Shown here: positions 22,919 through 33,977 of the stretch, in pieces | Layout of the letters: the number at the start of each line of letters is the position of its first letter | How positions within the stretch are numbered: position 1 is the stretch's first letter | Source of the DNA: Neomonachus schauinslandi | Taxonomy: Eukaryota > Chordata > Mammalia > Carnivora > Phocidae | Direction of reading: 5' to 3' | Assembly: GCF_002201575.2 (NCBI RefSeq) | Contig: NC_058405.1 | Coordinates: 78,154,070-78,218,069, forward strand | DNA: 64,000 nucleotides | Position numbers and translations under genes: made by a program | Notes under the pieces: model-generated | The model's database searches: none | Seen by the model: only the letters and a program-made list of their open reading frames with translations | What the model was told of the DNA's origin: nothing

Positions 22919-24805
22919 CAAATATATGCTACCTACAAGAGACTCACATCACTTTTTTTTTTTTTACTTCAGCTTTAAGGACACGCAGAGATTAAAAGTA
23001 AAGGAATGAAAAAACATATTCCATGCATATGTGAAACAAAAGAAAGTAGGAATAGTTAAACTTGTATAAGATAAAATAGACTTTAAGATAAAGGATATAG
23101 TAAGAGACAAAAAAGGTCATTATATAATGAAAAGGGGATCAATCCAACAAGAAAATATAACATTAGTAACATAAGAGCACCGAAACATATAAAGCAAATA
23201 TTAACAGATCTCAAGGGGGGAATAGATAGCAATACAGTAATAGTAGGGGACTTCAATACTCCACTTTCAACAATGGATAGATCATCTAGACAGAAAATCA
23301 ACAGGGAAACAGTGGACTTAAATGGCATGTTTGATCAGATGGACCTAACAGATATACATAGAACATTCCATCCCAAAGCAGCAGAATACACATTCTTCTC
23401 AAATGCACATGGAACATTCTCCAGGACAGATCATATGTTAGGCCACAAAACAAGTCTTACTAAGTTTAAGAAGATTGAAATCATATCAAGCATCTTTTCT
23501 GACCACAATGGTATGAAATTAGAAATCGATTATAAGAAGAAAACACAAATATGTGGAGATTAAACAATGTACTACTGAACAACCAATGGGTCAGAGAGGG
23601 AATCAAAAAACAAATTTAAAAATATCTTGGAACAAGTGGAAATGGAAATAAAATATACCAAAATTTATGGGATGCAGCAAAAGCAGGGCTAAGCGGGAAG
23701 TTCATAGTGATAAACATCTACATTAAGAAAGATCTCAAACAAACAACCTAACTTACACCTCAAGGAATAGAAAAAGAACAAACAAAGCCCAAAGTTAGTA
23801 GAGGAAAAAAAAGATGACAAAGATCATAGCATATATAAATGAAATAAGAACTAAAAAGACAATAAAAAAGGTACTCAGCATCACTAATCATCAGTGTATA
23901 TCAAAACCACGAGAAGTCACCTCACAGCTGTTAGCATGGTATTATCACAAAGATAAGAGATAATAAGTGTTGGCAAGGATGCAGAGAAAAGGAAACACTT
24001 GTGCACTGTTGGTGGAAATGTAAATTGGTGTAGCCACTATGGGAAACAATATGGTGGTTTCTCAAAAAATAAAAATAGAACTACCATATGATCCAGAAAT
24101 CCCACTTCTGGGTATATATCCAATGGAAATGAAAACAGGATATCAAAGAGCTATCTTCACTCCCATGTTCATTGCAGCATTATTCATAATAGCTAAGATA
24201 TGGAACAGCCTATGTGTCCATCAGTTGATGGGTGCATGGATGAAGAAAATGTGCTATCTACACACACAGAATATTATTCAGCCATGAGAAAAAATGAAAC
24301 CCTGCCATTAGCAACAACATGGGTGTACCTTGAGAGCATTATGCCAAGTAAAATAAGCAAAATGAGAAAGACAAATACTGCATGGTATTGTTTATATGTG
24401 GAATTAAAAAAAAAAAGTCAAACCCATAGAAATAGAGAATAGAAAAGTGGTTGCCAGGGTTTGGGGGTAGGGGAAATAAAAAGAGTTTGGTAAAAGAATA
24501 CAAAGTTTTAGTCACAAGATAAAAAAGGTCTGAGGAGCTAATGTAAAACATGGTGACAATAGTTGATAACACTGTATTGTACAGTTGAAATTTACTAAGA
24601 GAGTAGAGCTTAAATATTCTCACACACACAAAAAGGATAAATATGTGAAGTGATGGATATGTTCATTAACTAGATGGGGGAAATCTTTTCATAATGTATA
24701 CATATATCAAATCACCATGGTATACACTTCAAGTCTCTTACAATTCTTTATTTCAAGTATATGTCAATAAAGCTGAAATAAAAATTAAAATAAAATAATA
24801 CTAAT
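22919..24805 (+). mobile_element. L1 with large internal deletion (EN part + ORF2 3' end)
   Basis: The left part encodes the L1 ORF2 endonuclease. LQETH (catalytic Glu region) is at about 22935, and an open frame at 23273-23563 carries TFSRTDH and FSDHNG, the Asp/His active-site region. Coding similarity runs into the region after EN and stops at about 23872. There the sequence jumps to the ORF2 C-terminal region (ELPYDPEIPLLGIYP at about 24075) and a 3' UTR ending near 24805. The reverse-transcriptase core is missing. Frameshifts and stops make it dead. Orientation matches the L1 that follows. Confidence 0.85.
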
Positions 24806-24829
24806 ATATGCTAATGGAACTCCCATTAC

Positions 24830-27457
24830 TGGCAAAGATGAACTAATAAAGACCAGGTTAACCCTCCCACCAGAAACTAGTAAAAACTAGACAAAATACC
24901 TGAAAAAGAGTTTTCACAAATTAGACATCAGACAGCACAAGTCAGTGATTCCTAAGAGAGGAAGTACATGAGGTGAGTACTTTGCTCTAATTTACTGACA
25001 AAGAGTTCTCCAGGCCACAGTGCACTGATGCGGAATGCAGGTGGCACCATGCAATCTCCCTGACCTGAAGAAATGGAGCTGTTAGTCTGGGAAAACCAAG
25101 GCAGCTAGAGCTTGCAAAGCAAAGTACTGGAGAGGAGAGAGTTGAACAGAGGGAAATCTCTTCATTCAGACTTCTTCATTAAGCTAAGTTCTGATAAGGG
25201 CATGCATGTGAGGAGACTAAGGATGGCTAAAGAAATAACCATCCAAAAGGAGCAGAGAGAACAATTCCTGGAGCTTACACAAAATCATAAATAATTCATA
25301 TTCCCATTAGCCAGAATGGAAAACCTCATAACTCATGAATTATCAGGTCAAGTACTCAGTGGGCCATTTCCTCAGCAGTGGGCAAAAGTTAACCCTAGAC
25401 TGAAGAATGGCTCTGGTCATACCTTAAAAAGTTTTAAAGCAAGCCCTAAAAGCATCAAAATATTTTTACATAATTGTTCTACATCCAGAATGAATCTCAA
25501 GAATATTTATAGGAACACAAATATATCAATCATCTTAATGAACAAAATTTACAATGTCTGATATCTAATCAAAAATTGCCAGGCATGCAAAGAACCCACA
25601 ATTAGAAGAGAAAACAATCAGTAGAAACAAACTTAGAAGTGATAGAATGAATACAGACACTAAAAGAGTATCTTAACTGTATTCTATATGTTCAAGAAGC
25701 TAAAAGAAAGATGAGTATGTTAAATAGCAACATGGGAGATTTTTTTTAAAAGATCCAAATCAAACCTCTAGAAGAGAAAATATGAGAAAAGAAGACTGCC
25801 AACCTAGGATTCTGTAGCAAACAAAAAGAAGTTTCAAAATGAGGAAAAATAGTCTTCTTATGACATACAAAAGCTGAAATAAGTCATCACCAGCAAATCT
25901 GCACTATAAAAAAATATTTTGATTTTAAGTCCTTCAAGCAAAAAAGAAAATGATACAAGATAGAAATCTGAAACTACACGCACACAAAAAAAATCAAGAA
26001 CACCAAAAATGTTATGTGGGTAATACAAGACATTTTTATGCATTTTTAACATCTCTTTAAAAAATAATTGACTGTTTAAAACAAAAATACTGATAATGCA
26101 CTACAGAGTCAATGACAGAAGTAAAATGTATGACAATAGCACAAAGACCAGAAAGGGAGGAATGGACATATACTGTTATAAAATTCTTATGCTACACATG
26201 GAGTGGTATAATATTACTTAAACATAGACTATGATAAGCTAAAGAGCTATATAACCCAAAACAACCACAAAATCATAAACAAAAATTACAGCTCTTAAAC
26301 CAACAAAGGGGGCAAACAAAATTTTAAAAATCAATCCAAAAGAAGCCATAAAAAGGGGGGGAAAGGGGAACAAAAAAACAGATAGGACAAATAGAAAACA
26401 AATAGCTGGAGGATAGTTTTAAACACTGCCATACCACTAATCACATTAAATACAAGCATTTTAAATGCCCTCTTTAAAAGGCAGAGATTGAATTGGAAAA
26501 AAAAAAAAAAAAGCAAGACTCAACTATGTGCTGCCTACAAGAAACACATTTTTTTTTAAGAAACACATTTTAAATATAAAGACACAGGGGCACCTGGGTG
26601 GCTCAGTCGGTTAAGTGTCCAACTCGATTTTGGCTCAGGTCATGATCTCAGAGTCATGAGATCCAGCTCCATATCCATCCCGTGCTGGGTGAGGAGCCTA
26701 CTTAAGATTCTCTCTCTTCCTCTCCCTCACCCCCCACCCCCACTCACACACACTCACTCTCTCTCTCTCAAAATAAATAAATAAAATATAAAATATAAAG
26801 ACACAAGTTGGTTGAAAATAAAAGGATGAATAAAAGATATAACAAGCTTCTACTAATCAAAGAAAGATGAAGTGACTATATTAATATCAGACAAAGTAGA
26901 TTTCAGAGCAAAGAACATTACCAAGAACAAAGAAGACCATTTCATAGTAATAAAAGGTTCAATTCATCAGGAGAACATAAAAATGCAAAATGTTTATGTA
27001 CTTAAGAAACAAATCTTCAAAATACATGAATAAAAATGACAGAACTGCAAAATAGAAACAAACCCACAAATACATTTGCAGATTCAACATCCTCCTCTCA
27101 ATAACTGATAGAACAAGTAAACAAAAAATTAATAAGGATATAGATATAGAAGATTTGAACAAAGCTATCAAATAACTTGACCTAATTCATATTTATTGGA
27201 TGTTCTACTCAACAATAGCAGAATACACATTCTTTCCAAGTGCACATGAACATTTACTCAGACCAAGTTCTGGGCCATAAACCAAGTCTCCATAACTTTA
27301 AAAGGATGCAAGTTATATAAAGTATGTTCTCTATATAATACTGAATTAAATCAGAAATCAATAACTGATATATGAAAAATTCCCAAGTATTTGGAAACAA
27401 AAGAACACATATCTGAATGACCCTTGGGCCAAAGAACAAATCAAAAGGGAAATTAGA
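24830..27457 (+). mobile_element. old L1, 5' region through ORF2 endonuclease
   Basis: The left part (24830-26320) resembles the 5' region of an old L1, with low certainty in the first kilobase. From about 25860 the words match an L1M internal sequence ('ctgaaataagtcatcaccagcaaatctgcacta', 'ggtataatattacttaaa'). ORF2 begins near 26400, with CCLQETH-like coding at 26529-26549 and the EN region to 27457. The reading is interrupted there by the composite insertion 27458-30048 and resumes in register at 30059. A CAN SINE also splits it (26587-26790). Confidence 0.75.
26587..26790 (+). mobile_element. CAN SINE inside old L1
   Basis: The head GGGCACCTGGGTGGCTCAGT leads to a CT/CA-rich middle and AAATAAATAAATAAAATAT. 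15-bp perfect TSD AAATATAAAGACACA (26572-26586 and 26791-26805), which is itself L1 ORF2 sequence. Confidence 0.95.
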
Positions 27458-29237
27458 TTGGCAGTGATTTCTTGGATGTGACTCTCCAAAAGCACAGGCA
27501 ACAAAGGAAAAATAGATAAATGGGGCTACATCAATCTTAAAGTCTTTGTGCATCGAAGGACACAATCCACATAGTGAAAAGGCAACCTACAGAATAGAAT
27601 ATATTTGCAAATCATATATCTGATAAAGGGTTAATATCCAGAATATATAAAGAACTCCTACCACTTAACAACAAAAAATCAAATAGCCTGATTGAAAAAT
27701 GGCAAAAGACTTGAATAGACATCTCTCCAAAGATGATATATAATAAATGGCCAAAAAGCATACAGAAAGATGCTCAATATCATTAATGACAAGAAAAATG
27801 CAAATCAAAATCAAAATGAGATACCACTTGACATCCATTAAGATGGCTCCTATACTAAAATTAACAAGTCAGGAAACGACAGATGTTGGCGGGGATGAGG
27901 AGAAAGGGGAACCCTCCTGCACTGTTGGTGGGAATGCAAGCTGGTGCAGCCACTCTGGAAAACAGTATGGAGGTTCCTCAAAAAGTTGAAAATAGAGCTA
28001 CCATACAATCCAGCAATTGCACTACTGGGTATTTACCCCAAAGATACAAAAGTAGGGATCCGAAGGGGTACATGCACCCCGATGTTTATAGCAGCAATGT
28101 CCACAATAGCCAAACTGTGGAAAGAGCCAAGATGTCCGTCAACAGATGAATGGATAAAGAAGATGTGGTATATATATACAATGGAATATTATGCAGCCAT
28201 CAAAAGGAATGAGATCTTGCCATTTGCAACGACATGGATGGAACTGGAGGGTGTTATGCTGAGCGAAATAAGTCAAACAGAGAAAGACATGTATCATATG
28301 ACCTCACTGATATGAGGAATTCTTAATCTCAGGAAACAAACTGAGGGTTGCTGGAGTGGGGGGTGGGGTGGGAGGGATGGGGTGGCTGGGTGATAGACAC
28401 TGGGGAGGGTATGTGCTATGGTGAGTGCTGTGAATTGTGTAAGACTGTTGAATCTCAAATCTGTACCTCTGAAACAAATAATTCAATATATGTTAAGAAA
28501 AAAAAAAAAGAAGATAGCAGGAGGGGAAGAATGAAGGGGGGGGAATCAGAGGGGGAGACGATCCATGAGAGACGATGGACTCTGAAAAACAAACTGAGGG
28601 TTCTAGAGGGGAGGGGGGTGGGAGGATGGGTTAGCCTGGTGATGGGTATTAAAGAGGGCACGTTCTGCATGGAGCACTGGGTGTTATGCACAAACAATGA
28701 ATCATGGAACACTACCTCAAAAACTAATGATGTAATGTATGGTGATTAACATAACAATAAAAAAGGATGGCTCCTATAAAAAGAAAGAAACAGAAAATAA
28801 TGAGTATTGACCAGGATGCAAAAAAAAATTGGAACCCTTATGTACTGTTGGTGGGATTGTAAAATGCTGCAACTACTATGGGAAAGAGCTCAGAAGTTCC
28901 TCAAAATATTAAAAATAAAACTACCATACAAAAACAGACCCATAAAGACAAAGAACAAACTGATGATTGCCAGAAAGGAGATGGTTGGGAGATGGATGAA
29001 ATGAGTGAAGGGTAGTGGAAGGTAAGGCTTCCGGTTATGGAATAAATAAGTCACAGGGATAAAAAGCACAGCACAGAGAATATACTCAATGGTATTGTAA
29101 TAGTGTTGTATGGTGACAGGTGGTAGCTACACTTGTGATGAACATAGCATAGTGTATAGACTTGTCAAATTCCTATGTTGTACACTTGAAATTAGGGTAA
29201 CATTATGTGTCAACCATACTTCAATTAAAAAAAAAAG
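27458..29237 (+). mobile_element. 5'-truncated L1M-like ORF2 C-terminus and 3' UTR (interrupted)
   Basis: It starts in ORF2 ('gcagtgatttcttggatgtgac…aaaagcacaggcaacaaagg') and runs to 27854, is interrupted by a young L1, and resumes at 28779 through a 3' UTR ('tgttgtacacttgaaattagg…cttcaattaaaaaaaaaa', end 29237). It is decayed, with many stops. Confidence 0.75.
27855..28765 (+). mobile_element. young carnivoran L1, 5'-truncated
   Basis: 911 bp. The ORF2 C-terminal frame is almost intact: 27944-28315 encodes ELPYNPAIALLGIYPKDT…FIAAMSTIAKLW…VEYYAAIKRNE-like text. The 3' UTR follows, with two similar G-rich modules starting at 28333 and 28584 (both AAACAAACTGAGGGTT), then 'aaaaactaatgatgtaatgtatggtgattaacataac' and a short A tail. 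Perfect 13-bp TSD GATGGCTCCTATA (27842-27854 and 28766-28778). The truncated copy cannot be autonomous. Confidence 0.92.
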
Positions 29238-29780
29238 ACTACTGTATGATACAGCAATCCCACTTCTGGGTATATATCCAAAAGAATTAAAGCAAATTCT
29301 CAAAGACGTATTTGCCCACCCATGCTCATAGCAGCACGTTTACAATAGTCAAGAGGTGGAAACAACCAAAAGGTCTGATGGATGAATGGATAAGCAAAAG
29401 ATGGTATATACACACAATGGAATATTATTCAACCTTTTAAAGGAAATCCTGTCACATGCGACAACATAAATAAACCTTGAGGACATTGTTCTAGGTGAAA
29501 TAAGGCAATCACAAAAAGACAAATGCTGTATATTTTCATGTATATAAAGTATTCAAAGTAGTCAGATTCATAAAAACAGAAAATAGAATACCAATCATCA
29601 GGGGAGAGAGAGGGGAAGGGAGTTGCTTAATGGATATAGAGTTTCAATTCTGCAAGATGAAAAAGTCCTAGAGATCTGTCTGTTTCACAATAACAAAATG
29701 AATATACTTAACACTATAAACTGTACACTTAAAAAGTTAAGATGGTGCATTTTGTATTTTTTGCCACATAAGGCAAAAGA
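29238..29780 (+). mobile_element. second old L1 3' end
   Basis: It starts at 'tactgtatgatacagcaatcccacttctgggtatatatcc' (ORF2 C-terminus) and runs through 'atggaatattattcaacc' to a 3' UTR ending 'gatggtgcattttgtatttttt'. It duplicates the region already present in the preceding L1, so it is a different copy. Confidence 0.75.
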
Positions 29781-29799
29781 GTCAGAATGAGAGAAATGC

Positions 29800-30038
29800 T
29801 ATATGACAAAGACCCTACTGGCCACTGCAGTCTTTGAAGATGAAAGGAGGCCACAAACCAAGAAATGCAGACAGTGTCTAAAAGCTGGGAAATTTTGGGA
29901 AATATAACTTCCCCTAGAGCCTCCAGAAAGAATTAGTTCTGCTGATACCTTGACGTTAGTCCAATGAGACTGATTTTAGATTTCTAACCTACAGAGCTAA
30001 ATGATAATAAATTTGTGTTCTAAGCCACTGGGGGAGGG
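29800..30038 (+). mobile_element. MLT1-like (ERVL-MaLR) LTR fragment
   Basis: 'gtctttgaagatgaaaggagg-cca…ccctagagcctccagaaagaa…gataataaatttgtgttctaagccactggg' matches the 3' half of an MLT1-class LTR. It is truncated at both ends and is followed directly by the A10 of the composite. Confidence 0.65.
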
Positions 30039-30058
30039 AAAAAAAAAAGGAAATTAGA

Positions 30059-30800
30059 AAGTATTTTGAACTGAATGAAAATAAAGACACAATTTATAAA
30101 AATATATGAGATGTAACTACAGCAATACTTAGAGACAAATTTATAGATCTAAATACCTATCTTAGAAAAGAGGTAAGTTTGGGCGCCTGGGTGGCTCAGA
30201 TGGTTAAGCATCTGCCTTCGGCTCAGGTCATGATCCCAGGGTCCTGGGATGGAGTCCCACATCGGGCTCCCTGCTCCTTGGGAGCCTGCTTCTCTCTCTC
30301 TCTCTCTGTCTCTCATGAATAAATAAATAAAAATCTAAAAAAAAAAAAAAAGAAAAGAAAAGAGGTAAGTTTTCAAACTAGTGATTTTAATCTGCATTTT
30401 AAAAGATAAAAAGAAAAGAGCAAATTAAACCCAAAGTAGAAAGAAAACAGAAATTAAAAAGAGCAGAAATCAATGAAATGAAAAACTGAAAACCATCACT
30501 GATGATCACAAGATGATTTTTAAGAACAAAAAAATTGATAAACCTTTAACCAGAATGATCAGGAACAAAAGGGGGAAGACACAATCACCAGTATCAAGAC
30601 TGAGGGATATAACATCACTATAGATCAAACAGATACTAAAATGATAATAAGAGAATGTTACAAACATTATGCCCATAGATTCAACAACTTAAATTATATG
30701 GAGAAATTCCTTGAAAGACACAATCTACCGAAGTTCACAAGAAGAAATAGGTAACCTGAATAGCCCAATATCTATCTTTAACTCTTATACCTATTTTTTT
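30059..30800 (+). mobile_element. continuation of old L1: ORF2 reverse transcriptase N-terminal region
   Basis: It starts with AAGTATTTTGAACTGAATGA, which directly continues the L1 broken at 27457. It then gives 'agcaatacttagagacaaatttatag', 'gagcagaaatcaatgaaatg' and 'agaagaaataggtaacctgaatag', the fingers region of L1 RT. Stops and frameshifts are frequent. The SINE at 30181 interrupts it, and the right edge is vague near the next SINE. Confidence 0.75.
30181..30356 (+). mobile_element. CAN SINE
   Basis: Head GGGCGCCTGGGTGGCTCAGA, GATCCCAGGGTCCTGGGATG body, (TC)n and an AATAAATAAATAAAAATC tail. 16-bp TSD GAAAAGAGGTAAGTTT (30165-30180 and 30357-30372). Confidence 0.95.
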
Positions 30801-30819
30801 AATTAAAATTTTAATTATA

Positions 30820-30990
30820 GGGGAACCTGGGTTGCTCAGTCAGTTAAGTGTCTGCCTTTGGCTCAGGTCATGACCTCCAGGTCCTGGGATAGAGCCCCAC
30901 GTCAGGCTCCCAGCTCAGCATGGAGTCTGCTCCTCCCTCTTTCTCTCTCTTTCTCAATCTCTCTAAAATAAATAAATAAAAATCTTTAAA
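30820..30990 (+). mobile_element. CAN SINE, diverged
   Basis: The head GGGGAACCTGGGTTGCTCAGT leads to an AAATAAATAAATAAAAATC tail. The flanks (TTTTAATTATA and ATTATAATTTTTAA) are similar but AT-rich, so the TSD is unclear. Confidence 0.9.
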
Positions 30991-31120
30991 GTGTTTTTAA
31001 ATTATAATTTTTAAAAAACAATAACTAAGATTCAAATCCCAAGAAAAAAAATACCAGTATTCTTGAGATGTGAGGGGGTGATTTCAGCTATAAACAATGG
31101 ATATTCCAATTCAGAAGAAT

Positions 31121-31214
31121 TTATGGAGTGACATAAATGGATATAAATTATGGAGTGACATATGGACAACATTATGGCAAACATTGTAAGAGACATAAAA
31201 AAAAAAAAAAAAAA
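31121..31214 (+). repeat. 15-bp direct repeat and A18 run
   Basis: TTATGGAGTGACATA occurs at 31121-31135 and 31148-31162, and an A18 run at 31197-31214. The A-run may be an old retroposon tail. Confidence 0.8.
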
Positions 31215-31221
31215 CAAAAAA

Positions 31222-31480
31222 ACCCAGATGCTGTCCCCAAGGAACTCAAAGATGAGCTAAGAAAGACCTAATTAACATACAAGATTCCATCAGAGACAAC
31301 AGAGGTTAAACTTTTGGTATAGGAATTCTGAAAAGAGAATGAGGTGGGCTAAAGTATTCAGAGAGGGCTTTCTTGAGAAAGTAATATTTGACCTGGGCCT
31401 TAATAGGTAAATACTCTAGAAGATCCTTAGGAACAAGGGGAACAAAGGAGAAGTAAGCTTTAAGATACGAAGCTTCAGAG
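31222..31480 (-). mobile_element. L2 fragment
   Basis: Antisense L2 wording: 'gatgctgtccccaaggaactcaaag' and 'cagagagggctttcttgagaaagtaatatttgacctgggccttaata'. Confidence 0.55.
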
Positions 31481-31484
31481 GGTA

Positions 31485-31932
31485 TGGAGGCCACCCAAAC
31501 AAGCCTCTCAGATCCCTATGGACAGCAAAATTGACCAAGAGCCCTAACTACAGAATCCATCACTGTGTTCACACCGAAGTCACACTTCCCATGGGCTGCT
31601 CCTACCCAATGACTGAGTTAGCAGGAATGCTAACGCAGGCTTGTTCCTGCGAGATGTGGGATTCTTCTAACAAGCCAGTTTAGCTAAAGGAATCCCAGAC
31701 AGGCTCATCAATCTCCCACAGAACTGCATAGCAGGCTAAGAATCTTCCACTCAATCTACCTTCTTTCCCTCTCTCCTTTACCCGTGGGTCAGACCCCATT
31801 TCTGTCTAAGACCCCTCCCTGCCTTCCCCCCAGTCCCCACCCATTTTCCCTCACAAGTATTGCTCCTACTAAATCCTTGCATAACGAATCTCATCTTAGC
31901 CTCTGCTTCTCTGAGTCCCCAGACTAACACAG
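31485..31932 (+). repeat. probable degraded LTR-like repeat, unassigned
   Basis: The right end 'caagtattgctcctactaaatcc-tgcataacgaatctcatcttagcctctgcttct…agactaacacag' has the ending of an old LTR and resembles the block at 6180-6290. The family is not certain. Confidence 0.35.
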
Positions 31933-31934
31933 AA

Positions 31935-32860
31935 GGAAAACACCAAATGAAAAAGACGCAGTCCCTACATTCAAGAGACTTACAGTAAAGTGAAGAATAT
32001 AAAAATGTATATTAAAAAATGTGATATGGGCACAAGATAAATGCTAGAAGTGATAGGAAAAAATGTTTTAGGACACACAAGGAAGGGAATGACTAATTTT
32101 ATCCAGAAAGATCCGTGAGGATTTACCAAGGAGGTAATATTTGAAATAAGTCTTGAAAGATAGGTATGGTTTCAGAATATGGAAACAAAGGAAGGGATAT
32201 TCTAAGCCAACAGAACGGCATGAGTTTAAAGTACAGAGTGTGTGTTGGCAAAACTAAGTGATCTCATAACAATCTCATAAGGAAGTCTTTTGCACTGGAA
32301 TATATGTTTCAATCTGCTTTCAGAAAATAACTATGATCGAGGCGTCTGGTGGCTCAGTCGGTTAAGCATCTGCCTTCGGCTCAGGTTGTGATCTTGGGGT
32401 CCTGGGATTGAGCCCCACAACAGGCTCCCTTCTCAGGGGGAGTCCTCTTCTCCTTCTCCCTCTACCCCTCCCACCTACTCTTTCTCTCTCTCTCTCTGAT
32501 AAATAAAATCTTTAAAGAAAAGAACTATGATCAAATGTGAAGAATAGATCAGAGAAGAGAGAAAGGAAAGGTCAAAAAATAAATTAAGAAGTTAATACAG
32601 CAATCATGAGGAATGGTCACAGAAGCTGGAAGTCAAGAATAGATGGGTAGGACTGTATATGAGAACATCTTGGAAGTAGAATCCAAAACTTCTTAATGGA
32701 ATATAAGACATGAGAATCAGGGAATAACCAGGTTAATTCTAAAGACACTAGTCTGGGTGGTTGAAGAAGTGCTAGCACCAAAAGAAAAGAATAGATTTGG
32801 GGCAGAGGAGAACACCAATTTGATTTTAGAAATATTGAGTCTAAAAAATAAAAATAAAAA
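31935..32860 (-). mobile_element. L2 fragment interrupted by a SINE
   Basis: 'acgcagtccctacattcaagagacttacagt', 'accaaggaggtaatatttgaaataagtcttgaaaga' and, after the SINE, 'agtctgggtggttgaagaagtg…gatttggggcagagg' are diverged antisense L2. Confidence 0.5.
32339..32516 (+). mobile_element. CAN SINE
   Basis: The head GAGGCGTCTGGTGGCTCAGTC has lost two bases relative to the usual CCTGGGTGG. Tail GATAAATAAAATC. 16-bp TSD with one mismatch, GAAAA(T/G)AACTATGATC (32323-32338 and 32517-32532). Confidence 0.94.
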
Positions 32861-33184
32861 AAATTAATATATGGAATCTAAGATAATATCCAGCTAGAGA
32901 GAATTCAAAAGTTGTTGAAGTTGGACTAATTCTGTGGGTAAGTGCCAGTTAAAGATTCATATTTGGAATTACTTACACAGAGCTGGTGACTGAATCTCTG
33001 AAAAATGGGTACAATGGCCCCAAAGGGGAGTATATGGCAACCCCATAAAAAGGACCTTAGGAATACCTGAATTCAAAATGAGAAAATGGACCCAGAAATG
33101 AGGGAGAAGTCACCAGAGGTAGGAGGTTGAGCTGGGTCTCAGGACTCAGGAGAGGCAGTAGAATCAAGACTCTGAGCCTTTTTA
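32861..33184. other. no clear feature
   Basis: A-rich to mixed sequence with no gene or nameable repeat. It may be further decayed L2. Confidence 0.4.
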
Positions 33185-33418
33185 CCATTCCTCCTTCCAT
33201 GGAAGCCCTCCCTGACACCTCCAGGTGGAATGAGACCCTGGTTCCTTTAGGCTTCTGTTACAGAATCATACATACCTTCTCTGTGGTGCATACAACATTA
33301 TTAAAATTGCATAGGTATGTATCTTCCCACTAGACTGTGAGCTCCTAGACAATACAGATCCAAGACTTAAATAACACACACAAGGATTTCAATAAATATT
33401 TGTTGAATGAGTGAATGC
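33185..33418 (+). mobile_element. L2 3' end (sense)
   Basis: 'cttccatggaagccctccctgacacc…ctagactgtgagctcctag…atttcaataaatatttgttgaatgagtgaatg' is the sense L2 3' region ending in its characteristic TGAATGAGTGAATG tail. Confidence 0.75.
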
Positions 33419-33439
33419 ATGCAGTCAGCAGAATATGTA

Positions 33440-33935
33440 GCATGCACTACTCTATGCGCGAGACACTTTACAGGTCCTAAGGATGCATTGGTGATGAAGA
33501 CAGACAAGGACCTCACTCTTATAAAGCTTATATTCTAGCAATGAGGGTAGGGATGCGTGGCAGATAAACAGCATTAAAACAAACTAATGACAAAGAAAAT
33601 TTCGTATTATTCTGTTATAAGTCCTAGGAAAGAAAGAGAACCAGATGGCTATAGAGAGTGCTGGGGTGAAGGCTGGGTGCTAATTTAGATTGCATGGTTC
33701 ACTGAGGAAGTGGTGTTTGAGCCAAGGTCTAAACGAGAAGACAGCCATGCAGTGTCTGGGAGCAGTTCCCAGGCAAATGAACAGAAAGTGTACATTTCCT
33801 AAAGAGAAGATGTTCAAGGAACAGAAAGAAGGCCAATGTGAGTGGAGCATATGAGCAAAGGTATGCACGGAAGAGATGAGGTCAGGGAAGTAAGCAAGAG
33901 CCAGATTGCATGATACCAACATCATCTTGCAGGCC
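33440..33935 (-). mobile_element. L2 fragment (antisense, facing the previous L2)
   Basis: 'aggacctcactcttataaagcttatattctag', 'aggaagtggtgtttgagccaagg' and 'ggaacagaaagaaggccaatgtgagtggagc…gccagattgcatgat' are antisense L2 in the right order. Together with 33185-33418 it forms two L2 pieces meeting at their 3' tails. Confidence 0.65.
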
Positions 33936-33977
33936 TGGATGGATGGATGGATGGATGGATGGATGGATGGATGGATG
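33936..33977 (+). repeat. (TGGA)n microsatellite
   Basis: About 10.5 perfect units over 42 bp. It is likely length-polymorphic. Confidence 0.95.

Larger units (their letters stand above)
27458..30048 (+). mobile_element. retroposed composite: truncated L1 + second L1 3' end + LTR piece + poly(A)
   Basis: The block interrupts the old L1 exactly between GGAAATTAG (27457) and its continuation (30059). It is flanked by the 10-bp direct repeat GGAAATTAGA (27448-27457 and 30049-30058), extendable to AAAAGGGAAATTAGA with one missing G. It ends in A10 (30039-30048). The left target boundary TC^AAAA fits L1 endonuclease preference. The content, in order, is an L1 ORF2 C-terminus and 3' UTR (27458-29237, with a later young L1 inside), another L1 3' end (29238-29780) and an MLT1-like LTR piece. 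This looks like one L1-mediated insertion carrying about 0.8 kb of downstream sequence. Confidence 0.7.

Noticed and set aside
22935..26560. T-runs next to the QETH-coding site in both L1 copies (about 22952 and 26550)
   Set aside because: The two insertions differ in sequence and exact position; they are most simply independent slippage or short duplications.
27944..28315. 123-codon frame resembling a real protein
   Set aside because: It is the C-terminal end of L1 ORF2 in a 5'-truncated young copy, not a host gene.
29781..30048. Possible processed pseudogene because of the A10 tail
   Set aside because: The body reads as an MLT1-like LTR, and the A-run with TSD belongs to the larger composite.
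33936..33977. Regular 4-base array considered as a CRISPR or satellite signal
   Set aside because: It is a plain TGGA microsatellite with no spacers, in a mammalian genome.
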